In this document: positions 36,397 to 49,000 of the stretch, piece after piece
Layout of the letters: each line of letters begins with the position of its first letter
Numbering within the stretch: the first letter of the stretch is position 1
Origin: Paracentrotus lividus
Taxonomy: Eukaryota > Echinodermata > Echinoidea > Camarodonta > Echinidae
Assembly (NCBI GenBank): GCA_940671915.1
Contig: CALNVZ010000174.1
Span: 73,402,054 to 73,466,053, forward strand
DNA: 64,000 nt
Direction of reading: 5' to 3'
Notes under the pieces: model-generated
The model's database searches: none
The model's input: only the letters and a program-made list of their open reading frames with translations
Told to the model about the DNA's origin: nothing
Translations under genes and position numbers: made by a program

Positions 36397-36637
36397 CTCT
36401 TTGCCTGCCAGATTCGACTACAGTCACAATTGTACTTATTAACTATACAATCGTAATAATTCATTTTCTCTGTAATGGCTAGGCTAAAGGATCTGAAAAT
36501 CACTGATAATGCGAGGGCCGGGCCTGAGGAATAATTTCTCCTAGTTAATACTAAGCAAATATTGTTATACTATTTTTAATAATTAAAGAGAAAAATCTTC
36601 TTTTTTTATGCTTAAAATTAATGTGGCAGGCAAAGAG
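36397..36637. mobile_element. 241-bp MITE with TTAA flanks
   Basis: The ends CTCTTTGCCTGCCA and TGGCAGGCAAAGAG are exact inverses, between TTAA at 36393-36396 and 36638-36641. A second copy lies inverted at 47370-47609. TTAA duplications point to piggyBac or Kolobok mobilisation. Confidence 0.8.
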
Positions 36638-36641
36638 TTAA

Positions 36642-39010
36642 CAGCCTAGCAACGGTATCTTGTCTCTTTCTCTCATTCTAATAAATGCACATTACACACA
36701 CACAACAATTATCATTGGCAAGGTGTTCAGTAAAATTTAATCACTTTCATTTTTCAACAGTACTCAAACAAATTGAAAATCAATGGTATGGCATAACTCA
36801 CAGTGAATCTGGGTTTTTACTTGACAGGCCCATTATTGCTTGATCATAATGTTGAATGGATTCTAACATTGATAAATGAAACCATAGGAGTTATATAACA
36901 ATTTCTGATCATCATTTAAAAAAAAAACAATTCCTCATTCACAACTTTACTGCAGATATCTTTATATGAAATGTCAAATCAAATACAGAAGCTTTTATAC
37001 ATGTACCTAAATATAACTTTCAGTCAGGTCTTATACATGTATTGGTATAAAATTTACATTCATAAAAGGCTTTAATGCTTACTTGACCAATCTATCAACT
37101 TGACTTCATCAGCATAAGAAAGCAAATATAAATAAATTCAAGAATACTGCCTCCATATTTGGATTCAAATAATTTACTATTTTTCTTGTACCCGGTAATT
37201 CCTATCACAAGTAACATAAGAAATAAAACTACACAGAAGCTAATGGAACCTCATTGTAACAAACTTTCATCTCATCTAACTTTTAAAAACATTCATCGCA
37301 ACCATTGGTGTCCTATATATGTCAAATTGCATCTCTGTATACATACTTCACAAGGACCATTCATGCATCATACTTCTGGGCCTAAGAGGCTAAAATGACA
37401 CATTTTAAACACAATTTTGGATCAGAAAATTCCTATAAAACATTTTAAAGTTTTTTTTGAAAAGATTCACACCATTGGCACAGTAAACAACCATTTACTA
37501 TGTAACACTATTTACACAATTTGTGATTTTACTGACAGCCTATTCTTTTTTAGTACAAATTCACTTTTAAAAGCAACGTTAAAATAAGTACACTTTGCAG
37601 ACACTCTTACACCAAGACAATTTTACTACAGAATACTACAGAATTCCCCCTCTTGAAAAAAAAAGATACCTACATACCAACAAAAAAAAAAGAAAAAAAA
37701 AGAAGGTTTTACCAGTTTTACATGTACTTTCCAGATTATGGTGAATGACCTTCTTTCTAAATGAACCAAATCATTGTTTGGTCCCCTACCCCAGGAAAAT
37801 GGAAGAAACCCTATTTAAAGTAGTTACAATAGTTTTTGCGATTTGGAAGGAAAGATGAAACAAAGTGAGGAAGGTTATTAAAGAGGGCAAGAAAAGGGAT
37901 TGGTTAGGAATGGGAAGAGATAAATGTTGCTTTCTGCCAAGACCTCCCCTGCTGTTACATAGGATGTAAGCAAACATAGACTTTTGGGGGAATAGAGGGC
38001 GAGGAGTTTGAAACCTGCTTTTAGTTGAAACCAGCACAGATCTTGGAACTATGTTAAGTTGTCTATTGCAGAACAACCAACCTTTTGGTGAAGTCGAGGC
38101 TACTCCAATGGATGGATGCCCTGAAACAACCTGGATGTATTTTACAAAAGTTGCGAGCATAATAGATACATGTAGTTGGAACTATCTATTTTGGATACAC
38201 AGCTGAAACAATTCTAGTCTGGGAATTTGTTTAAATCCTCTCAAGGGAAACAACCTCAAGATCTTGATCAGCCTATCATCCAAGTGGACATCCATTTGAT
38301 TGAAATATATATCGATAACAATCATCAATGGGGTAAAAGCCCGTTTCTTTCTAAAACACTGCAATTCACGCCTCAAAACATACCCAATCCAAGAAATATA
38401 TAAACTTAGATAGGAGGGGTCTGCACTTTGAATGCTATTTTAACAGACATTTAGTGCCTATGAATGCAACGGATGCAACGGATCATCATTATTAATCAGT
38501 TGGACAACAGTAGAGATGTATGGTTATCAACAAAGAATGTACAATGACATCAACTCGTCTCTCAATTTCCTCATTTTCCTGAAGAATAAAATGTACAATG
38601 TACAAATTCCAGACATTTACAGGATATGGGCTTTTACCCAAAGGTCATCAAATGTTTACTCCATAGACAAGGAGGACCTGTTGCTAAAAAAAAAATTTAT
38701 GTTATAATTTAAATCGCGACACAAACCCCAGAATCATGAAACAAACCTGATGCTAAAAACTTAATGTCAGAAATCATGTGATAAAATCATGACATGACTC
38801 CCCTATCCTGACATAAATGTTGTAACTATACATAAAACTTTCTAGCAACAGGGTCCTGGTAGACCTATTAACTGCCATATTGAACTCCGTGTGCTAACTA
38901 TCTATTAAATACAAGTTAAACTTTGTTATATTAGAGAAAGTAGGGTTTAGGGTTTATATGTTGACTGGAAAATGACTCTAGGTCAAGAGTCATGTTGAAT
39001 GAAAGAAAAT
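36642..39010. other. Intergenic, no recognised feature
   Basis: AT-rich. A minus-strand frame of 124 codons at 37786-38160 shows no known motif and is not supported as a gene. Confidence 0.4.
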
Positions 39011-39266
39011 TGCCCGAATTCACAAAGGTGGATTCTGCAAAATCCAGGGTTTCAACCCTGGGTTTAACCTAGGGTTGGACCTAGGATTTTCAATTTGGTA
39101 TTCACAAAGGTGGACTCAACTGAATGCACAGATCCACAGCATCATAATACGTCATAATTTGGGTCAACTGTTGGTGAATCATAAACTGGTGGATCCATGG
39201 ATTAAAAAACCCACGGATCCACGGATCCGTGGGTTTTGCAGAATCCTCCTTTGTGAATTCGGGCCA
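39011..39266. mobile_element. Foldback MITE with CCCGAATTCACAAAGG ends
   Basis: GCCCGAATTCACAAAGGTGG then ATTCTGCAAAA at the left is inverted at the right as TTTTGCAGAATCC then TCCTTTGTGAATTCGGGC. Inner palindromes (GGATCCACGGATCCGTGGG, AACCTAGGGTTGGACCTAGG) add further pairing. Confidence 0.65.
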
Positions 39267-39552
39267 ATGGGTCTAAAAATTTCTCATAGTTTCTATCATC
39301 TCTCAGATATCCTCTCTTGTTACAGAGTTGAAGTTTCTGTGACATGGAGAGTAAATGGGTAACATCCATTCAATCTGTAATCCAAATGATTTGGAAACAC
39401 AGTAACTGCATGTATATTTGATTTCCTGTATACAGGTAACACAACATTACAATGTAAGGTGACTGGCTCAACATGCATCTAAATCACTATCTTAAAGTGA
39501 TACATTGTGTATAGAGCAGGGCAGCAAGTGGGACATGAAAGGTTCCACTTAA

Positions 39553-40336
39553 CCCTATTCAGACTGGGGGGGGGGGTCAATTTGACCCCCCCCTGTACGA
39601 AATCCATGACTGCCGCGCAACCGCTGCGAATCGCAACCAGGTGCTTTATGACTTTTTTCTTTCAAGTGTCTCGCAAATTTTGACACCAAGTTCGAAAAAA
39701 TTGGATACTCCGTTGTCGCGTTACGCAACATTACGTAATCGCATGTCAGGCCTAAATTGAACGAAAATCGTCATTTTGCATACGTTTGTGTACAAAATAC
39801 TGCTTTTTTCTAAATTTCTTTATAACACTGATAATTGTGCCTTCTGAGCCTTTTGATTGATTAAATTTGTCTTTATATTGATCAAAATACATTTCTCAAG
39901 CATAAAAAATTACAAAAACAAAGAAATACATAAGAAATAAAAACAATAGAATACATAAGAAATTCATAAAACAATAGAATACAAAAGAATTAATTTGAAA
40001 TTTCTGAATTTGTCTATTGAATACTGTTGTCTTTGCTACTCAGCAACTTTTAGAAAAAATTTGGGCTTCATAACTATATTTATTAATGAAATATTAACGA
40101 TTTCCATAAAAAAGCATCTAATTTGCATACATGAGTACGCATAAATTAGCATAAATTAAATACGTGAAATTTTTTTTCAAAAAAAACATACCAGCGACAC
40201 CCTTTACATGTGCAGCGACGTTCGCGCAAAATTTCGCCGCGAGCGGACTATCCGCGGCCGAGATCTCAGGGGGGGGGTCAAATTGACCCCCCCCCCCAGT
40301 CAAAATCTCCTCTTGAAAATGCCAGTCTGAATAGGG
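39553..40336. mobile_element. TTAA element with G-run/C-run palindromes at both ends
   Basis: The ends CCCTATTCAGACTGG and CCAGTCTGAATAGGG lie between TTAA at 39549-39552 and 40337-40340. Just inside each end is a palindrome made of a G run, TCAATTTGA and a C run (the inverse, TCAAATTGA, at the right). Same family as 59576-60354 (784 and 779 bp), in opposite orientation. The ends starting CCC next to TTAA resemble piggyBac-type elements; no transposase. Confidence 0.75.
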
Positions 40337-40340
40337 TTAA

Positions 40341-41516
40341 ATCAAAGAAATCATTAAACAACTGTCTGCCATTTTTAATGGATGACTTTCATCAAACACC
40401 ATAGCTGAAACTATGCAAGGCTTTGCTTATTGATAGCACTCTTGGCTAGGCTATATTCAAATTGAGCACAGACTTGATACAGTGAATTTGTAAAGCAAGA
40501 GTGTTCTGGGGTATGTGCTTAGAAGCCTCTTCTACATGCCAGCAACTTAGCAGCATGCAGATGGGATGCATGTAGACTGAACCTTGTTACAAGCCCAGTA
40601 ATGTGATAGGATAGTTTACTTCTTACTCTCCAAAAACACCCATGTGACTCATGGTTTGGGTAGTACTGTCACATCCTGAAAGGTTACCAAAGAGTAATTT
40701 CCAGGGTTCCAGAACCTTTAATTTGGCGATTAGATTTTGACGCTCTACAAATTCCCAGGTTGGATTGGATCATTTAAAACGAATTGGAAAGTGTACATTG
40801 CAGCACAGGTATGCAGGACTTTTATTTAGTCCACTTCTCAAAAGCACACCTACACAACTAGACTGTCGATGTTCACAGATGGCTTTATTACTTCTGTAAC
40901 ACTTCTTAAAGGGATCCAATAACATTGAATGAATAAATGAATAAATTGTAGTTTATTTGATAGATTCATTTTGGCAGGTTAGGTTATAGGTTATTCTGGA
41001 ATCCCTCGAAATTTATAAGTCAATTGCTTGCTTTACGTTCGAGGTATCTATGATTTCATGTTGAAATTTTGAATACCATTACCAGAACATTTTCCAAACT
41101 GTGTGCGTTTCAACGCGGCTGAATGCACAGCGTATTTTGTGTTACAAAGTCCCTGTACTCAGCAGTCTGCCATCGTGTTGATCGTGCAGGCCATATGCCT
41201 AGCCAAATGATGTGAAAACTTGCTCTGAAATTTTCTGTAGTTTGTTTTTACGGTCAGAGCAATAGAAAATCATTTGACTTGACCCCTTTTGCACTGGTTT
41301 TTGAAAGTTTCTAATTCACTTTAACATCAGTGTTAAGCAGATTGACAAGTCCTTTTAGTTATGCAACATTCACTTCTTTTCCCCAACCAAATACAGGTAT
41401 TAGAGACAGGAAGGGGAGGGGTGAAGGAGTAGAGGTTAACAAACTGGATCAGGCCTATAGCATTTTAAAAATAGAAAAGTGAAGCTAGTTTAATTAACCA
41501 CATGGGCCTGTATTCT
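40341..41516. other. Intergenic, no recognised feature
   Basis: TTTATT at about 40829-40890 could be minus-strand AATAAA signals for NXF1, about 2.1 kb past its stop codon; this is only a possibility. Confidence 0.35.
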
Positions 41517-41926
41517 CGAAGGTGGTTTTGAACCGTGGACTGAAACCATGGATTATTGAAATTTTGGGTAATAATTACCCGTATTTCAGCGCCAATATTT
41601 AGAAAGGTCCAATATGAATGAGCATTTTCTCACAGCGACCTAAATTTATGCCTGTTACTATGGTAATACGTATTTGAATTAATTTAAATAAACAGTAGAC
41701 TCAACAGTGGACTCATTAATTCAATACTGTGGACTCATTATGCTAAAACCATAGCAACAGGCGTAAATTTAGCATGCTGTGACAAAATTGCGCATTCACA
41801 TTGGACCATCCTCAATATCCGCGCTGAAATAAGCGTAATTATTACACAAAATTTATATAATCCACGGTTTTAGTCCACGTCTTTAAAAAACACATTTGAG
41901 AATCAGTCCATGGTTCTGGACACATA
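41517..41926. repeat. Long foldback repeat, about 410 bp
   Basis: The left arm (CCATGGATTATTGAAATTTT, GTAATAATTACCCGTATTTC, AGCGCCAATATT, TGCCTGTTACTATGGT) pairs with the right arm (ACCATAGCAACAGGCG, ATATCCGCGCTGAAATAAGC, GTAATTATTAC, AATCCACGG). The arms are about 170 bp with roughly 20 percent mismatch, centred on a tandem GTGGACTCATTA duplication. Confidence 0.6.
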
Positions 41927-43033
41927 TGAGACAACTGCTTACAAATTATGTTTAAGTTTGCAGGTGTTATCCCATCTTAAACATTAGGCGTATAGCTGAT
42001 TAACACTCTTTTACACTAGTATTGTACCATAAATTCAAAATTGAAAAATAAAAGTTTGTCTGTACTGTAGGTGACTGTAATCACATATGTGGTTTAAATC
42101 TTTATATCCATGGTAAAATTGCAGTTATCAATGATTTCAACATGAACACAATAAAACTATTTCTTATATAAGAGAGTGCAAACTCGCAAGCTTGCCATCA
42201 AGCCACACGCATTCATTCAAAAACCAAAATCATTGTAAAGGTAAATATGTCCAATCTTCAAAATTATCAGTAAAGTTTTTGTTTTACAAAATGTGATTCA
42301 TGTAATTTGAGTATTAATATCTCATTTCAAATTTTCAAATAATAATAAAAAACAAATCTTTTAAAATCAAACAAGTTTCTCTAATTCAATAAATTCTCCT
42401 GAGATTGAAAATATAATCAAGTTATTGACATGAAATATGGGAACATAGTCTTAGGGAGAAGAAAAAAGAAAAATAAGAGGGGCTCTGATAATTATTACAT
42501 ACATGATTAGGTCGGGATATCATACATATTCTTTGAATTTACATTATTTATCAATTGTGATATTTAAAAAAAGAAAAGAAAACAACAAACCGACATAATA
42601 TAAAATATGATACACACCACCTTCTTACATAATGTATAAAACATACCTGCTTGGATACATCAAATATTCTATTAAACCTTCAGTCATTTAAAAAATGAAC
42701 ATATCATTTTGTCAAATATTAAAAAGGTAGTAAATTTCGCTTGAGTTTTGTTCTTTATGCCATGAATATCAATCATAGAGTTTACTCATTTCAGTTTCTT
42801 CATTATGACCTCAATTATATAAACACAATCTTCAATTCAGACTGAATGCTAATATAATCTCTAAAACCATATATGCACAAATGCCAAAAACATACAAATC
42901 AACCATACATATCTGAATTAATGATGTTTGGAGGCATACATGTTGAACAGTTCAAACAAATAATCAAATGTTAAAACACCCACGCACACAAACATAGCAC
43001 AGGTTAAAACTCTGATTATTTTACATGTATCCA
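41927..43033 (-). other. Likely NXF1 3' UTR and downstream sequence
   Basis: Begins directly after the NXF1 stop (minus strand). AT-rich with no open frame of note and no firm polyadenylation signal. Confidence 0.4.
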
Positions 43034-46000
43034 TCAAGGTTGCTTGAATGCTTCGGGTGGGATTTTTCCTTCGGTCTGCAATACAAGAAAAATAAAGAGA
43101 GAGATAATTACTTGTAACTTGACATTGATTCTAAAAATTCTCTCTTCAATGCTAACGTATGCTAAATAGACATTTTTAATGTACATTTAGAACAATTTTA
43201 TAAAGAAAAAAACTGGAAAACAATTTTTTAGAGAACATACTGCCGACAAATAGATTTACTCTAAAATACACAATATAAGAAACCTGAGTAATAATATGCC
43301 TGTAAAGCACTTAAAAACATATGTATTAGGTGCTAAATTCAGATAAATTCAGATTATCATTATTGTTTTATACAAATGTTATTTGCATGTCTACAGTAGA
43401 AGCATAAACTAGGTGAACAAACCACAAAGCACAATGAATCTCTGCTTAATGAAAATCTGTTATTCGTTTTAGATCATTAATAATGTCATAGTCTTATAAA
43501 AAAAATTAAAAAATCAAATAAAAAAAAAAATCAAATTACCTGTAAACTAGTGAAAACCTTTCCCGATTGTTCATAATTCCAGTTGTTTTCTCCTAGGCAT
43601 CTGTGTAAAAAGAAAAAGTAAAAAGATAATGAAATATATAAATATGAAATAAATGAAGAAAAGGCTCAAATAAAATCAGAGTGTCTTCATATCTCATTTA
43701 ACAACCCTCATCCCTAAGACACTTGAAAGAATTTTCACTTGAATGACTCTTCCCAATCACAATGAAAAAATAAATTCACAACACACAAAATAAAGGAAAA
43801 TCCCAAATTAAATGTCATTACTAATTATATCAAAGGTTTTAGTTGGTAACCTTAAAAGAGCACAGATCAGAAGAATTATTGGGTACAATTATAACTCAAG
43901 ATTTAAAGGGAAAGTTCACCCTGGGTTTAAATTGGTTTTTAAAAATGAAGTTAAAAAAAAGAAAAATATGAGTGAAGGTTTGGAGAAAATCGACCAAAAA
44001 ATAAGAAGTTATGAATATTCAAAGTTTTGATTTGTGACGTCACATGCGAGCAGTTCTCCTATGTGTTATGTAGTGTAAATTCCATTAAATGTCATTTTTT
44101 CAGAAGAAAATTAATTATTTCACCTGTGCGGTTGATACATCGACAAACATATGTTAATATACATGGCCATGCGTTTTGAGGTGGGCCCTTTTCTGTTACA
44201 TTATATGTTTTCAAAGAATTGTACCGTTTTTATTTAATAGAGTATTATTCTTATATTTGACACCCTATACCCATAAAAGTATACATATTCTGAAATAGAA
44301 TTGTCTGAAGAATTCAAAAAATCATTCTGAAAAGGGATAGGGTTAAGTCATAAGAAGTTACAGATCAAAATATGTGAAAAAAGGTGAGAAAAAAGTACTT
44401 CCAGAAAATCTTGGCAGAGAAAAAACTAAGGACCCTACAAGAAAATAACATGCATATTTGAACACTTCAAAGTCAGACCTTTCCAACAATATATAACTTG
44501 TTAGGGGTTAGTTGTGATAAAATAATTTTGCGCGATCATCTTTCCAGCGAAAATTTCAGATCAGAAAATTTGGGGAAATATGTGTTATGATGTTTATTTA
44601 CCCTAGAATATAACTTTTTTCTTACACTAATTACTTGTAAACACTTTAATAAAATATATTTACTGTTCTTATTGTTGATAAAATGATGCGATCTGGCTTA
44701 TAGCGAGGGCTTTGACTTTTCTTGGTTCAAAGACATGTGAACAGGTATACATGTGTATCTCTGAGAGTTACACATATGAGGTTATACATGTACATGTACC
44801 ATTCATTAGCTTAATTAAGTAACTAATGATGAGTGTAAATTTGACCCACTATTAATTCTCATAAATAACAATCCAATCAAACTGTTTCATGTAAGGTTCA
44901 ATGATATTTATAACTCATTGTTTAACCGAGAAATAGAAATTTATGTTCCCCTCCATCATCTGCTGTACAAAAATGGGTACTTGGAGTTAATTAATCGTTA
45001 ATTAGTCATAAATAAATTAACCACACATATTTTCTTTACCCTTTTAGATTAAGTCCCTTCAAGCTAATACCCATTTTACCCATATAGCATCCATATTTAA
45101 AGTTTGACACCAAATTTCAATTTAAACTACCATCTTACTCATTTAGGTAAATTAATTAATTAGCTTAATTAGCTTAATTAGGTATCCTTAAGTTCAACTT
45201 TGATCCATTTTTAATCATAAATGGATGATATTCCAATTAAACTGTTTAAATTTTAGGTAATGTGAAGGTAAAAGCTTAATTTGTTAGAAAATAGAAATTT
45301 ATGCTCCTCCTCCTCCTCCACCGTGCAAAAATGGCTACTCAGAGTTAATTAAACGCTAATTACTCATAAACTAATTAACCATTTGCATTTCTTTTACTTT
45401 TAAGTAATTGCCAGATTAATTCCCTTCAATTTAATACCAAGCATACCCATATCGCACATGTATTTAGCATTTTATATCATTATTTATTTCTGTACTTGTC
45501 GCGCACATGTAACAACACCACCTATATGGGGGCCCACTATAAAACACATGGCCACATGTCACTATTAAATTGACCCATTCCTTCATCAAGAACCATGAAA
45601 AAAGACAAATTTATGGAATTGACATACACAACACACGGGACAGCTGCTCGCACGTGACGTCACAGAATCAAAACTTTAACTATTCATAACTTCGCTATTT
45701 TTTGGTCTATTTTCTTCAAACTTTCATTCATATTTTTCATTTATTTTTCTGCATTTTTTAAAACCAATAAAATTCCAGGGTGAACTTCCCCTTTAAATAC
45801 TTTGTGACACAAAAATAAACATACATCCAATTTGCCAAACTTGCTCACAGATATACCCCATTACCTTTCAAAGGGTTGTTAACAACAACATATATACACA
45901 ATTTAAATTTTCAGACATTATCACATGATAAGAGCTAAGATAAGGATGTTTGGCATACAGCGTCAGTGAATTTGTATATTCTATTGCAAATGTAATGCAT

Positions 46001-49000
46001 TTTCTTAATATCGGTGAATCCAATGAAAAAGGAATTTCCAAATGGACAATAAATATATATTCATTTCTTACTTGATGGACCATTCTGCATTCATACCAGA
46101 CACCCTCATGAATTGAGCTAGTATCTCCTGCTGAGCTGGAGTGATTCCCTGTGGGATGGGTGCTGGTATCGTCTGAGGAACGTTGACAGGGCTGGTGGAT
46201 GGCGTAGGTCCAGGACTCGCAAACGAGTTCTGTAATGATCAGAGCAAAATCAGTTGTAGAATCTACTCTAAAAATTGTTATCTTGCACAATAATTTCAAA
46301 TTACCTTATGTGGTGGTCACAACAGTAAATACATCATGAACCTCTCTACAACAGGCTTTATCATACAGTCTACACTTCTCATATCAAGGGGCTGGGGATC
46401 AAGCAAATTACCTTGAATCATCTTCATTAACCCGTTGAGGACTGAGCCCCAACATATTCGGGCTGAGGTCTATGGGAAATGTGTGTTATAGCCAAATCAG
46501 CTTGTCCTCAACCAGTTAAGAATTAATCTTCTAACAAAATTTTCTCCTGAACACGTTACAACGATATATTGTTTTATACAACACACACAAAGATTGTTGA
46601 CAGCTGATTGGATGAATGTGGGTCACATGACATTCAGCGGAATGAGCTATTGAACAGATGACGTAGCCCGTGCAAAGATCGATGACACGTAGATCTACAC
46701 ACTGAAATTACATAAACATACATGCGCGAATGCGCTGCATAGCTGCGTGTACTAAACCGATTTTGTGCGCGTAGGGCATAGGGCTAGGGCGACGCAGTAC
46801 AGTGCAGTTCCACACAATTTCTACACGGAACACGATCGCTAATATGTTCAGCTGTTAGACGGGGACAAGACAGTGTTGATTTGCAAGTTTATCGTTTTGG
46901 ATTGTTACCGATGCTTTTAGTGTTGGACTGCGCAGATTAATTAAGGTTGGACAACGCATATTCATTTGATATCTGGTGAGTGATGATTAACGTTAGATCT
47001 AAATCGAACAGTTAATTTTCTAACGTTAGATCCAGATCTAACGTTAGAGGGTCTAGGCTAGCCTAGTAGGCTAAATTAGATCTTAACCTTTAGAATCTAG
47101 TACCGGTAGACATCGAGTGTTGTATAAAAGCAATATTCAATGTTTTATTTCGTGCAAGGGTTCGAATATTACATTCGGTGCAAGTTGAACCTTGATCTAT
47201 TCAACTCCGCTGTCGCGTCGTTGAATAGATCAAGGTTCAACTTGCACGCTCATGTAATATTCGTAACCCTTGCACTCAATAACATTGAATATTGCTATAC
47301 TATCCGTGCTCGTTATAACAAGAGTACACACCTCGTTCTGACAGGCAAACTTTCGTATTGACATATTAACTCTTTGCATGCCACATTGATTTTAAGCATA
47401 AAAAAGAAGACTTTTCTCTTCAATTATTAAAAATAGTATAACAATATTTGCTTAGTATGAACTACGAGAAGTAATGCCACAGACACGGTCCTGGCATTAT
47501 CAGTGATTTCCAGATATTTTAGCCCAGCCATTACAGAGAAAATGAATTATTACGATTGTATAGTTAATAAGTACAATTGTGACTATAGTCAAACTTGGCA
47601 GGCAAAGGGGGGTAGGGAGGTAGCTAGTTATTCATTACTAGAATGTATACAGTACCTTCTGTTGGTTTGTAGCAGGTCTTAGACAGAGTTCATCATTGAT
47701 AATACATAGACCTGTGCTGGGATGGTGTGTAGCTAGGAACACCCTACTGAATGCTATCACTACCTCATCATTAGACTTGCTGGTCACTGAAAACAGCAAA
47801 TTAAAGATATCAATTAATATGATTGATTATGTAACTGGATTGATAACAATAAATACTTACCCCCAAAGAACAACAGTGTTAATTCCTATATGGAGGAATT
47901 GATAATTCAAGATTAATGCAGTATCAAAATGCCCATTGCAAGATTGCAGCAAAAATATATGACATACCACTATCTTTATTATTTAAATGCTCAGGCTCTT
48001 TTGACTCCATTTAAATGCTTAATAGTCAGTAAACTATGTTATGGACTTTCTTGGAAGTAAAGTCTCATCAGTTAACGTAAACAAACCTGAAAGTATATAA
48101 CCATTACAAATACATAACCATCTCATTTGTAGCTTTTTCTGTATAGTATTAAGGGCAAAGCTGGGGAGCGTTTCATGAAAGGACTTGTCGGACGTTTTAT
48201 CCGACAAATTTGCTCTCGGCCAATCAGATGCAACCATTTCAGTAGCTTATAACAGTTGTCAGTGAGAATCAGTGAATATTTGTTTCATGAAATGCTCCCC
48301 AGGTGTTTTGCTTTAAACAATTGACACCATCTTACCTTCTTTAAATGTACCACTGACTGTGAAACACAGAAGACTCCCCTAAAAAGAAATGAATAAATAG
48401 GAATTTTAAGCAACATCCATATTATACACTTCTCCTTCTGAAATCATCAATATACACTTTCCATCCATTAAAAAAAACAAAAAAAACAATCAAAAACAAT
48501 AGTTCTATTACACTCGATGTCCCCCTCTCCCCCCCCCCCCCTACTGTCAAAGAAAGTTTTTGCTCAGTTTTCTTTTATAATTTTATGACAACAATAATAC
48601 TGACTGCTTTAAAATGAAATTCATATTAAGATTTTGTATTGTCTAATCACAATCATGGTTCAAATCATGGTTCTCCTGCAAGAAAGAGTAAACAGAGTAA
48701 TTTGTAATAACAATAAACTGCATTGATTACCTGTGCCATTGATACATCTATCCTGAGTGAATTCATATCATGTTGAGTGGCTGGTAGATCATGAAGGTAG
48801 GCTATGATAGGGACTTTCTTCTGCTTTATCAGCTTGTTCCGTTGAGCTAAACAAACATAAGAGCCAAAATTAATCAGGCCGTTACAACCATGACTTAATA
48901 CTCTTTGTACAAAAAAGATGATACCAAAAGTAAAGTCTGTGGATTAGAGTCTCTTTGGTCGATAACCAAATTTGTGTAAGATGCAGAATAATATAGAAAG

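Noticed and set aside
37786-38160. 124-codon minus-strand frame in the intergenic region
   Set aside because: No recognised motif; composition follows the local AT-rich DNA.
46680-46990. Internal promoter or CpG island in NXF1
   Set aside because: Modest CpG excess only, adjacent to CGTTAGATC repeats; no exon or initiator context supports transcription.
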